Shown here: one piece after another, positions 31,346 to 42,105 of the stretch
Layout: the number at the start of each line of letters is the position of its first letter
Position numbering within the stretch: the first letter of the stretch is position 1
NCBI RefSeq assembly: GCF_029227915.1
Contig: NC_079884.1
Span: 24,368,001-24,428,000 of the forward strand
Direction of reading: 5' to 3'
From: Hydractinia symbiolongicarpus
Lineage: Eukaryota > Cnidaria > Hydrozoa > Anthoathecata > Hydractiniidae
DNA length: 60,000 nucleotides
Program-made: the position numbers and the translations under genes
The notes under the pieces: model-generated
Database searches by the model: none
The model's input: only the letters and a program-made list of their open reading frames with translations
What the model was told of the DNA's origin: nothing

Positions 31346-33689
31346 TGATGTGAAAATGCTATTAGCAGATATGCATCGTTCATCCTTAAACTTTCTGCCA
31401 CGCTCCAAAGTCTTAATAATTGTCACACTGTGTTTTTTACCACTATTTTGTCGTCAAATTAAGGAAAAAGCAAAGAAAAAATGAAGTAAAAAACACTGAT
31501 GTTAATATTGCGTGTTCTCATGTCTGGTTTATTATCAGATTAATTTTACTCTCAGTAGTGTAACATTGGTTTACTTCTTGTAAACACACAGATTCTGTAT
31601 CGGGCCTTAAAGTACCTTTCCAGTTGTACCGTAAATGTAATTATTAGCGACAACGGAGCAACAGCATTTATCAACGTCAAATATGTTACCTTTTTAACGT
31701 TTATTTAAATAGCAACAAATACCAATTGGAACAAGAACGTTAGTTGTGGCAAGGAGCTTTGCATTTACTTTTATCCAGCAGGACAGCTATTATTTACTTT
31801 TTAACACCTGCGCACGTGTTTGGTAATAACACAATGGAATGTAGATAATTCATTTTATTGTCTTATTTTCTATTTTCGTGAAAAAGACATTACCCCTTTT
31901 TTAATAATAAATTTTAAAATCCTAAAATAGTTTAGGGTTTTTGCGGCCCTTTGAAGACAGAAAAAATAACCGAACAAATGCACTTCGAGAAACAGCAATA
32001 CTAAAATGTTAATTTCAAAAAAAATATTTTAATTGAAAAATTTTTTCATGAAAATAATTATAATGGTCAATTCCACAATAAAACACGCTTTTTTATTTTT
32101 CTCAAGTAAAAACAAAAAACCCAAAAATATCGGTATAGCAACATGTACTTCTGTTTTAAAGTTGTTCAACCGAAGTCGTCTTTTTGCTTCAACTAACAAA
32201 ACCAATGACAAACTAACGAGTCTTTTTTGTATCGGTCAGGTAATAAATTCCTTTGTCCCCTTTTCTTAACCAGACTTCAAATTTAGAAACTGGCTGTTTT
32301 GTTCCGAAGTGGGTGTTTAAGCTGTTAATATGTTTCCAATCTCTATTTGGCACGCAAACTTTACATTTTAATATCTTGTTATAAAAGTAATGAAGCGATA
32401 AAATAAACCAGGAAAGATTACGAATGGATTCAATAAAATTATTTATCTCCATCAAAATTTAAAATTGTGGTGTAGACAATTTTAAAATTGAAAATTAAAT
32501 TTAAAATTGTCTACACGCAAGTTTATTTACAATTTTTATGCGTTTCAATTGATTAGTGTTTCAGCGACTAGTCTTAAATCTAGCCATTGTAAGTCAGAAG
32601 AATTTGCTAGTGTTATTAAATCTTCAAATCATAGCATCTTCATATCACATTTCAAAATGTCTTAAAAAACAACGCAATGCAATACTTTTTTCATGGTTAT
32701 CGTTTCTACATAAGAACAGTCAAAGCTTCTTTACATTTTTTCGTTAGAATAGTTTGACAATAAATTCCATGTTATTAATTACACTTGGGACACAGATGGG
32801 ATCTTTAAACATAAACATTCTCTGCAAAAGGAATGTAATACTTTATTCAATACAAATACTTTATTCAATACAAAAACAGATTTTTTTGTCGAAGTCAAAG
32901 TTCTTAGCTAGCAGCAATCTAATATATCAACATTTTAGCACCTAAAACAAAAAGAATATAAAGTTGACTAGGACCTATAAGGAGATACCTAGTTAAAATA
33001 GTATTGAGAAAAACACCACTGCCGATAAGACAAACTTTAAAATGTTTGCAATGACAACAATAATGATTGCATATCCGAGATTTTAATTTAAATATTAGCT
33101 ACCTCACGACTTTGACATCCCGTAAGGAAAAAGTGCTGGGCAAGCCCTGCTAATTAAGCAATTCTCGAAATTAAATAGCAAGACGAAGAGTAACTTAGTG
33201 TTTCAGCGCCCAAAGATACAACATGTTACCAGGATTACAGTTCATTAACTTTTGATCAATCTTTTGGGTACTTAATCCAACATTTTACCTTCGTAAATAT
33301 GTCCCATACAATGTAGAGCAGTACGCGAGAGTTCGGCTGCATTGGTACATGCATTTCTTTTCCGATTATTTAGAATTTTTATTGTTGATTAGATTTTCCT
33401 CACACGCTTTTAAAACAGCGGAAAGAAAATAACGGAGATGCATTACGAAATGGTTGTTTACTGACATCAGCAAAATGTTGAGAATGTCACACAAATAGCT
33501 CCTCGTCAAGTTCTCTGCGCGTAAGAACAGTCTGGGAGCATATTACTTCAATTTATCTTGGTTTAACCATTGTGCGTAGGTTAAATAGGTATTAGCTTTA
33601 ACCTTCTGGAGATAACAGGATTTAAAGATATAGAGAAAAAAAAGAAAAATAAAAAAGAAGAAACATTCTTTGCTTTCTGTATAACCATA
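31346..33689. other. Noncoding stretch
   Basis: A+T-rich sequence without a supportable gene. The only clear structure is the hairpin at 32470-32516. Overlapping frames of 60-80 codons on both strands (32029-32269) look like chance. Confidence 0.55.
32470..32516. repeat. Hairpin with perfect 17-bp arms
   Basis: GTGTAGACAATTTTAAA, a 13-base A+T loop and the exact reverse complement. Resembles a minimal foldback element. Confidence 0.85.
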
Positions 33690-34620
33690 AGAAATGGGAA
33701 GAAAGGGCGTGCTGACGTCAGAAACATTCAATGACAATACGATATCCCTTTAGTTGAAATAAACTACAAAGAAACGTCCATATTTTTGAGAGCTCACTGT
33801 TTTGTTGTTTGTTTTATTGTTTGCTTTTTCTCTTCTTTGTTGTTTTACTAACTTCTCGAGTTTTTCCGGGTAGACAAAGCTTTTAATTACGCGACATTAA
33901 ACATATGCAGCCAGCTATATTTGCTGTTTTGTTCTAATTATATAAATAAAATAAATGAAAAAATAGATTTACTTCATAAAAAATTTTCACCATTTATAAA
34001 AACTACAGACATGTGCTTCAAAATCCTTTATGGGTGTTTTAAGGTTCATTTTTAACCCTAAGGTATTTTTATTATTTGTTTCTCATAAAGCAAACAGGTG
34101 TTTCCACCATGATTAGGCACTTAACCTATTTTAAAAGACTAAACCTATATTCTCCGACACGTGGTTTATAACCAACAAAAATGTGAATATTCCTCAACAC
34201 TAACCAAACTCTCAATGCTGACGCCATCAATCAACCACGTGATGAAACTTATTATAGCCGCCGTCTGTCTTAGTTGTGTTAAGTTCAATTTGTGCCAAAT
34301 AAATTTGAAAATAAGACAGTACTTTAGAAGTTACAGAGGTATGGCATTTGTGATCCTTTGTCAACCTCTGAACCGAATAAGCTTATACCAGTAATAAAAG
34401 TCCATAGCTATAAAAACTTTTTGTAGCAAAATGGTGGATTTTGAGATTAGCAGTATCTCCCGAGAAGTCTTTGTCTAAACAGTACTTCTAAAAACTGTAT
34501 TTATAGAAACGAAGATTACAGTTGTGCTTTAACAATTTATTTACATTTTTTTTAATTTATTTACATTTTTACTTATAATTATTTACCATACGAAATAATA
34601 TATATGCATCACAACATTGG
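33690..34620 (-). repeat. Left arm of inverted duplication (GPCR 3' flank)
   Basis: Its inverse recurs at 38061-38970. Shared blocks include ACGTCCATATTTT..GAGAGCTCACTG, GTAGCCAGCTA-like, ACCAAACTCTCAATGCTGACG against its counterpart, AAGTTCAATTTG, ATAAATTTGAAAATAA and TAATAAAAGTCCATAGCTATAAAA. Order and spacing are conserved. The arm is the 3' flank of the intact receptor gene. Confidence 0.8.
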
Positions 34621-34627
34621 TTATAGG

Positions 34628-35524
34628 CTAGACTTCACTACATTCTTTATTGTTAGCACGCCGTCGAATTCTCGTCCCCAATGCAGTTAATTTTGAGGTT
34701 CTAAATAATTTCTTTCGAATCCTTCTGTTCAAAAACACATAGATGAATGCGTCCGAAATAAATCCACTAGTATATAGCATCGGAGCTACTCTTCCTAACC
34801 ATACTGGGTTCTTTTTATACACCCTGATGTAAACCAATTGCACAAGATCCGGTATATAAACACACAAAATAAAAGTCAGTATTATTACGCATGGTACTAA
34901 AAACTTTTGTTTTTTAGTGTTTAATGTTGTGCTATCATTACCATTAACATGTGAGGGCCCATTGTTTAAGATTTTTGGAATATATTTAAAACATTTTACG
35001 TATATGTACGTATATACCATAAATGCATTTAGCACGACAATTGTATTGGTAACCGGGAATATATACGAAAAGGTGAATGTTTCATAATCCAGATTGATTG
35101 TAAACGTTATTGCAACAAACACTAGTGCTAATAATGCGGAAAATGACCAGATTCCAAAGATCACAAACAGTGTTCTTCGTTTTGTTAAATATAAACTGTA
35201 TTTTGTTTGAAAATAAACAATTGAAAAACGATCTAGAGTGAGAAATATCATCGTCAACGCGTTCACAATCCAAATACCTAAATCGTGAATGATTATGAGA
35301 ACTTTAAACCAATCAGCACCCAGTTCAGCTGTAAAATACACTGTGATTAACTCAAAAATTATCTGATTTACGCATAAGAAAATTTCACTTACACTTAAAC
35401 TACGAAAGTATAATATTTGAGTCCGGGACACGAGATTCGAATGTACTGAAAGTACATATAATCCAAACATATGAAATATTATCGCTGCAATGAACAGAAG
35501 AAGTTGAAATATTATAAATGCCAT
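34628..35524 (-). CDS. Intronless rhodopsin-like GPCR, 298 aa
   Basis: One uninterrupted frame with seven hydrophobic segments (about residues 2-25, 43-66, 74-99, 114-139, 150-178, 205-231, 242-267) and a basic C-terminal tail. Helix 3 ends L-D-R-F in place of the canonical D-R-Y. Helix 7 ends S-D-A-F-I-Y-V-F-L-N-R-R-I-R-K-K-L-F, with S-D-x-x-x-Y instead of N-P-x-x-Y, followed by the typical helix-8 start. No Cys is present at the top of helix 3, so the usual disulfide to loop 2 is missing. It is a plasma-membrane receptor of a lineage-specific class A-like type; the ligand is unknown. The extracellular N-terminus is almost absent. Three broken relatives lie within 6 kb, and this is the only intact copy. 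Confidence 0.85.
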   Translation of the reverse strand: MAFIIFQLLLFIAAIIFHMFGLYVLSVHSNLVSRTQILYFRSLSVSEIFLCVNQIIFELITVYFTAELGADWFKVLIIIHDLGIWIVNALTMIFLTLDRFSIVYFQTKYSLYLTKRRTLFVIFGIWSFSALLALVFVAITFTINLDYETFTFSYIFPVTNTIVVLNAFMVYTYIYVKCFKYIPKILNNGPSHVNGNDSTTLNTKKQKFLVPCVIILTFILCVYIPDLVQLVYIRVYKKNPVWLGRVAPMLYTSGFISDAFIYVFLNRRIRKKLFRTSKLTALGTRIRRRANNKECSEV

Positions 35525-35537
35525 AATTACAGTTGAT

Positions 35538-35712
35538 TTTTTTCTTTCTATGGCTTCCGCTTACAATTTCTTGAATCTAGCTTTATCGATATATCTTTAT
35601 TCTCGTAATCTTATAAAGATAAGATATAAGAACTGTCTTTTTCTTTTTATTGATTCCACTAACGATTCCTTAAATCTGGCTTTAACTTTATTCTTGCATT
35701 CTTGTATAGATA
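35538..35712. repeat. Imperfect direct repeat upstream of the GPCR
   Basis: TTTCTTTCTATGGCTTCCGCTTAC...TTGAATCTAGCTTTA at 35538-35610 recurs about 100 bp later as TTTCTTTTTATTGATTCCACTAAC...TTAAATCTGGCTTTA. It lies directly in front of the receptor's start codon and could influence its promoter, which is inference. The 96-codon plus-strand frame here comes from this repeat. Confidence 0.65.
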
Positions 35713-36039
35713 TTTTGCTTTTGGAACACACGGAAACCGATAAAGTTTATACCACTGATGGCGCCGTTTTTTTTGTTTTACTTAATTTGGCGGAAAGAGG
35801 ATATTACCAATTAAGGGGTTATTTCCCCAGGTGTATATGAAATCATTTGAAAGCTCAACTCACCTATCGACACGAAAGATTACATTTTCCCGGGAAAAGA
35901 GAAATTGATTTCTCATCCAGGTGTATTCTACATTTTAGAATAACAGAAACTATATGATATGTTTAGCGCAAAGAAAATCGCTCGTGTTTTAAAACAAAAA
36001 TGATTTCTTAACATACACAAGTATCATCCATCTCATATT

Positions 36040-36930
36040 GAAAACCCATTTAAACTTTGGTCAAACAAATGCACATTTTAACAAAGGCACATTTTATTAA
36101 CAATGTGGATGTTGATTAACTAAATGTTCTCACAATTCACGACAATTTTGGTGTATGAATTGTACACTCGTCGACAATCATATTTCTCACTTTAGATTGT
36201 TTTTCCATTGTTCATTTTCAAATAAAATACAGCTTATATTTAACAAAACGATGAACACTGTTTGTGATCTTTGGAATCTGCTCATTCTCTACATTCTTAA
36301 TAGTGGTATTTCTGATAATACCGTTTACAATCAATCTGGATTATGTATCATCCTCTTTTTCGTAAATATTCCCGGTCATCAATACAATTGTCGTACTAAA
36401 TGCATTTATGGTTTATACGTACATATACGTAAAATGTTCGAAAATTGTTTTGAAAATCTCAAACAGTGGGCCCTCAAATGTTAGCGTTAATGATAGCACA
36501 ACATTAAACCCTAGAAAAAGACGTTTTTACCACCATCTGTGATCATACTTTCATTCCCTTTGTGTGTTTATATACTAGATCTTCTTCATTTAGTTTACAT
36601 CAGGGTGTATAAAAAGAATCCAGTATGGTTGGGAAGAGTAGCTACAATGCTATATACATGGATAAATCCGCTTTGAATAGAAATATTGCATCTGTTTCAT
36701 TATTCCTATTTTTTGATTAATACGTCGTAAGATAATTGTATCGTACAATCGTAATGTTTAAATTAATCTTTTGCGAAATAGTATTTGTAACATGACTTGA
36801 TAATACGGCTGAAACGTCGTCAATATATTTAATTTTCTTTTACACGCAGCTATGTACTAGTGGATTTATATCGATTTATCTATGTGTTTCTAAACAAAAA
36901 AATTCGAAAGAAATTATCCGATAATACGAC
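36040..36930 (+). pseudogene. GPCR pseudogene, opposite orientation
   Basis: Plus-strand sequence colinear with receptor helices 3 to 7. The block corresponding to the helix 3-4 region (36155-36290) matches the intact gene closely (TGAACACTGTTTGTGATCTTTGGAATCTG). The helix 6-7 loop (GTGTATAAAAAGAATCCAGTATGGTTGGGAAG, 36604-36635) follows. Then about 190 bp of unrelated sequence interrupts helix 7 (roughly 36660-36850) before the C-terminal motif returns at 36850-36925. Frameshifts throughout; the N-terminal helices are missing or unrecognisable. Confidence 0.8.
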
Positions 36931-37899
36931 GACTTGCTATCAACACAGAAAACTGTGAATCCTAGCTGGTAGCAATGTAATCTATGTGTATATATACTTT
37001 GTGCCATAGAAAAACCGAGTAATGTAAATAAATATTAAAAGGAAAATTATAGTGCATTAATAAGGAATAATTGTTTACATTATATCTACATATTTGTCGG
37101 CTATACTATCGACTGTTTAATGAATTTTTCAATGCGCTACATGTTGCAAAGATTTTCCAGAAAAATTGCTGAAAACCTAAATGGTTATTATGTTGTGGAA
37201 ACAGTTTGAATAAAAAAAGTTACATTAAGGTTTGACTGCTTTGTTATGAAAAGGATGTTACATTGTTTTGCTAATACGATTTCATGGTAATAAGGTTAAA
37301 CAAATAACTTTCTTATCAATGAATAATGTTTTATTTCTCAAGGAAGTGAAACTGATCTGTCATTCAGGTGTAGATTTTAGAATAACAGAAACTATAAACG
37401 GTCGGTTCCATTTGACTGAAAGTTTTGTCTCAAAGTGCGCACACGCTAACAAAGAGGCCCGTGAGTTTTTTGTGCTTTTGCGAAAAATGACGCCAAATAA
37501 AAATAAATATTAAGGTAGAAAATTAAGCGCAAAGAAAAATGACCGTCAATGCGATCGGATAGTCAAAAAGTCGATTTCTAATTTGCTACGTCACTGTTTT
37601 TCCCTGTAATGATAAAATAATTAAAGTTGGTTATTCAATTTGCAACTTTGACATGTTCTCAGTCGTAAATAAAACGATTTTTTTATGAACTAAATTTAGA
37701 AAAATCAAATCTGTAATTCATCCTTCAGGATATTGTTGTTAATTTCAATCAAAGTACAACGTCGAATTTTTGAATTATTAACTAGGCAAATATAAGAGAT
37801 ATCGAAGTATTGTTTTGTGACTGCATGGTTGGGATTACAATAATGATGAGGATATTAAATACCGTGTCAAATTTTATGTACCTTAGTTGAGGCTTTAGC

Positions 37900-38060
37900 T
37901 TTGCTTGACAGATATTCACTATTCCAACTATTGGATTTATGATGTATAAATATCTATGTGTTTCTGAACAGAAGGATCCGAAAGAAATTATTCAGAAACA
38001 CAAAATTAAATGGATTGTGGACGAGAATACGACGGCTTGCTAACAATAAAAAATACAGCG
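37900..38060 (+). pseudogene. GPCR 3' relic
   Basis: TATCTATGTGTTTCTGAACAGAAGGATCCGAAAGAAATTATT and the following C-terminal coding sequence to GCTAACAATAAA align with the last 45 codons of the intact receptor, with frameshifts. Its 3' flank (38061-38970) is the inverse of the flank of the intact gene, so it marks the counterpart arm of the inverted duplication. Confidence 0.8.
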
Positions 38061-38970
38061 ACGCTTAGCTTATAAGCTGTTTTGTGATGCATATATTTTT
38101 TCGTATCATAAAAAATATACCGAGAAATGTAAATAAATATTAAGAAAAAAAGTATAGTAAAGTGATAATGCAAAACTGTAATCATTTTCTCTACAAATAA
38201 AGTTGTTAAATTGCATTTTTTAGACAGAAATTTCTCAAGAGATCCCACAATAAACCATTTTTTATAGCTATGGACTTTTATTACCACTATAACCATATTC
38301 AGGTTGTGGTGAAATTGCCATTTATAGATTGGTAGGAGATCAAAAATGCTCTACCTCTGTAACTTCTGAAATACTGTTTTATTTTCAAATTTATTTCAAA
38401 CACATTGAACTTAACATAACTAAGGCGGCAGTTAGGGTTATGTTTGGAGATGTGGTTGGTTGATGACGTCAGCATTAAACGTTTGGTTGTTGTTAAGGTA
38501 TATCAACTCCTTTGTTGATTTTGTCTTTTAACGCGCGCTCATACATTAAGTACCATTTTTCATGGTGAAAATACGTGCTATTCTTATGTAAAACGAAGAA
38601 TAAAAACACAGCAAATAAAAAAGAGAAAAGAGAATAAATAAAATTATAATTAAAACACTGATAATGGATTTTGGAGTAAGTTTCTGTAGTTTGTTTGACA
38701 GGTGAATTCGTTTTGTAGAGTAAATTTATATTTTCATTTGTTCAATTAATATTAAAAATAAAACGCCAAATGTAGCTGGCTACACAAATTTACTGTCGCC
38801 TTTTTAAAGTCTTTGTATACCGGGAAAAACTCCGACAGTTAGTAAAACAACGAAGAAGAAAAAAAACAATAAAACAGTGAGCTCTCCAAAATATGGACGT
38901 TTATTGAATTTATTAGAACCAATGTTTCTAACAGCGGCACGACCTTCACTGCCATTTTTGAGCTTATACA
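38061..38970 (+). repeat. Right arm of inverted duplication
   Basis: Reverse-complement counterpart of 33690-34620, matched in conserved order over about 900 bp with moderate divergence. Noncoding. Confidence 0.8.
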
Positions 38971-40534
38971 GACTCCAATGGCTGTATACCTACTTTAACT
39001 TTAATAAAATGTAATTTTAAGCCTAACGCCGATAAAGTGTACAATACATGAAAAGCGAATACACCTCGCGATTCTTACAACATCAGCTATAGATATCAAC
39101 CTGGAAGCATAAACATACCTATATTAGAATTTGTATATAGTAAAATAAACCTATCAGGGATCTAACTTAAATCATAATAATGAACAAAAGATACAGACAC
39201 AAAAAAGCAGGGGAAAGCGCTTTAAAGTAGACACCAGCTTAGCCAACGAACAATGGGTTTAAATCGAGGAAAAGGACAAAATATAGTCACGTTTTTTGAT
39301 TCGAAAAATATCTCGTTTTAAACGCTTACAACCTTCCAGTTGCAACTGAAACTGATGCATAAAAGGAAATTGAAATACTGAGAATATGCCACTTTTCATA
39401 TGTTTTTGTATTTCCTTCATATTCAGTTTTCGCACTGAACAACTATACCTTGTCTTTTTAGGGTTAGAATAAATCTCTTTTTTTCACAATATATTTATTT
39501 TTTTAATATTTGTCACGAGTAATAAAGGATAAAACAAAAGTTATACAACGCAAGAAATCTCTAGCGATGTAAAATGATGTATTTACTTGTTATGGATGAT
39601 TACTAATAATGAACATGTAGTAAATGAGTTCCTTCTAGAGAAAGGGCAGATTCCGCCACCCCCCACCGCCCCCCTCCCACCCCCGGACCGAATAACGTTA
39701 AACAAGGGAGTATGCACAAAAAAACATATTTATTTATACTTTATTTTATTTATAAGATAACTTTTATGTAGCCTTTATAAACTTTAAACAGAATGTAAAA
39801 ATTCGCTCTAGAACAAAAGTAATTAAATTTTAGGCAGATAGTAGCATTTTTAACTAATTTCAAGCCTTTGATGACGTCGCAGAAAATGTGCTGACGCAAG
39901 CAAAAATTTATTGCCGCCATTTTGTTCCTTTTTGACGTACTATAAGTGTGCCAAGTTTGATTCAATTTGAACAACCCTATGCAAAGATATTGAGGGTGTG
40001 GAGGAATCCCCCGGTCTTAGTATGTTCGAAAAACTCTGGAACGAATAGGGTTAAGCCCGCTTCATAAAAACCCTGGTTGGATTCTTTGAGTGCTAAAATT
40101 GTGTGACTTTTTGTAACTTATTTGGAGTTGTATATGTTAAACTTAAAAAGCTTATAATTTAAAGTCATTTAAATTATCAACAACACTGACTCTGAGCTGT
40201 ACTGAAATGTACATTCGTTTGGTAAAAGTTTAAAGAAGTTTTCAATAAAGTCTATTTTCCCTGTTCCTTTCCATTTGTACTTGCAATTTCTTTCTAATTT
40301 CGTTTGTTGCATCCGAAAAAAATTTCATTAATATAAGTGTTTAATGTCCTTTAATCTGTTGGACTTTTTTAATATTAAGAGTTTGTCTTTGTAGTTTAGT
40401 AACTTAAATATTATTGTTCATGGTCTGTTGTTATCTCCTGCTGTGTTGTAGGGTCTCATTCATAATTTTTTAATTTCTTCATTCACTTCTTTATCCAGGT
40501 CCTTCATTTTTTCATCTATTAACCGTTGCGTAAA
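38971..40534. other. Noncoding stretch
   Basis: No gene seen. Holds a C-rich tract (39653-39687, several runs of C; quadruplex-prone on the minus strand) and a dispersed repeat at 39755-40000, annotated separately. Confidence 0.55.
39755..40000. repeat. Dispersed repeat, uninterrupted copy
   Basis: Inverse of 47195-47845 with the 47237-47675 insert removed. Shared blocks: AACTTTAAAC..AATGTAAAAATTC, CTCTAGAAC.AAAGTAATT, AAGCAAAAATTTATTGC and TGCCAA.TTTGATTCAATT. Supplies the empty site for the Harbinger-like insertion. Confidence 0.75.
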
Positions 40535-40886
40535 TTAAAGACTCGTTTTAATTTCATCAATTGTTATTTCAACGTCTTTTTGCCCTTTTTTCATTAGTTT
40601 AAAGCTTTTAACTTGTTCCGCCAGTTTCTTAATTTTCTCAGTTACAATTTTGGCGTTCCCAGTGATTATATTTAGTAACGACTGTTTTTGACTCTTCATC
40701 TTTTTCTCCATCTTCAATTGATGCCATTATGGTTAAATAAGTTAAACTGAAGTTGTTGAATTTCCGCGCCCGAAGGCATAGGAAATTCTTTAAAACCGTC
40801 GTTTTTTTCTTTCGGAGCATTTTTTGAGAAAAAATCGACCCTGGGATGTCACATTGCTCCATCACAGATGTAAACTTCGTACCCAA
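40535..40886 (-). pseudogene. Possible coiled-coil gene fragment
   Basis: Two overlapping minus-strand frames in different phases (40638-40886 and 40535-40717). The downstream one is Lys/Glu-rich and helical (repeated K-I-K-K-L-A-E-Q-V-K-type heptads). They could be one gene broken by a frameshift, or chance in A+T-rich DNA. I recognise no family. Confidence 0.2.
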
Positions 40887-40922
40887 GCTCCTTAACTACT
40901 GGAAAGTCTCGTATTGACGTTC

Positions 40923-41290
40923 AGGCTAAAATTGGTATTTGTTTTCGACAAAATTTGGCACAGTTAACAAAAAAGTATGCTGAACATGATGGTGACATCA
41001 AAATTTTGGTTTTTTGCCAACTTAAATGTCAGTTTAGGCCAAAATTAGTCCAAAAATTAAAACTACTTCATTTTCAACAAAAATTGGCAAACTTAACAAA
41101 ACAAGTATGCTGAACATAATGGTGACATCAAAATTTTGATTTTTGTCACCTAAATACCATTTTAGGCCAAAATTTATCCAAAAATTAAAACTGCTTTATT
41201 TTCGACAAAAACTGACACAGTTAATAAAAAAAGTATGCTGAAAATGATGGTCACATCAAAATTTTGATTTTTTGTCAACTAATGCCGTTT
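40923..41290 (+). repeat. Tandem repeat, period about 127 bp, 3 copies
   Basis: Units begin with AGGC(T/C)AAAATT at 40923, 41037 and 41164. Each contains GTATGCTGAA(C/A)AT(G/A)ATGGT(G/C)ACATCAAAATTTTG. The first unit lacks a stretch of about 14 bp. Confidence 0.85.
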
Positions 41291-41674
41291 AAGACCATAA
41301 ACGTTTCAATCGCAAGACTTTCAACTATGAATGATAGGCTGTATTTTTTGTTAGCAATTTCTTTTAAAATGTGAGTTTAATGACACGTTTCGTTTTGTTT
41401 GCGTTTGTTGTAAGATATAATGTCACTGGTGTGCTTTATCTTCAGAGGTTCATGCACCAAACCCCTTCGAATGTTTGGCACAATAACACAACGAATTAGC
41501 AGGTTTTCATCAAATATTTTGGTAGCGCGCGGAAATTCTTAGAGTCCCCAGGGCTTCTTGTTGTTTTTTAATTTTATTTTAACTAGAAATATTCTTTAGT
41601 GAAAAAAACATGGCTGCTCTTAAACGGTGGTTCAAGTGTAGAGAATAAGTTAATTTCATAATTTGATTTGAGAT

Positions 41675-41874
41675 GAGATCTCCTTAATAATAGCCGTCGT
41701 CTGTCTGTGTGTCCGCGAAAGCGGTGTCCCGTAACGGAAACACGAAATTTTTAAAATGCACACGAATATCAAATGCGATGTATTTTTATCCACTTTGTTG
41801 TGACGGGTAAATTTAAAGGACGAGCGAACGCGACGGGCGACCCCGTGGATTTTTTCACGGGCTTAACGACTAGT
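41675..41874 (-). mobile_element. Short dispersed element with 17-bp flanking repeats
   Basis: Opposite-orientation relative of 24705-24880: AATAGCCGTCGTCTGTCTG at its left, CCCGTGGATTTTTTCACGGG hairpin and TTAACGACTAGT at its right. The 17-mer ATAATTTGATTTGAGAT occurs exactly on both sides (41658-41674 and 41875-41891), which looks like a target-site duplication. Noncoding. Confidence 0.75.
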
Positions 41875-42078
41875 ATAATTTGATTTGAGATATAATTTTT
41901 GCAAAAAGATATTTCAATACAGTTACCGAATACGACAAAGCTAAAGAGATTTCCCTCAGTGATTAATTTCCCTCAACGTAAGCCAGCTAACCTAATAATT
42001 TTTGCCACAACAATTTTTGAAATATATATCGCCATAAAAAAAACAAAGTGCCACTAATGAAACTGGTCAACTTCTATA

Positions 42079-42105
42079 ATTATCTTAAGCAAAGCTTAAG
42101 ATAAT
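42079..42105. repeat. Perfect hairpin, 12-bp arms
   Basis: ATTATCTTAAGC-AAA-GCTTAAGATAAT. No adjacent gene. Confidence 0.8.

Noticed and set aside
36155-36484. 109-codon plus-strand frame
   Set aside because: It is a wrong-frame reading of the GPCR pseudogene; the equivalent wrong frame in the intact gene (35082-35273) gives a similar peptide.
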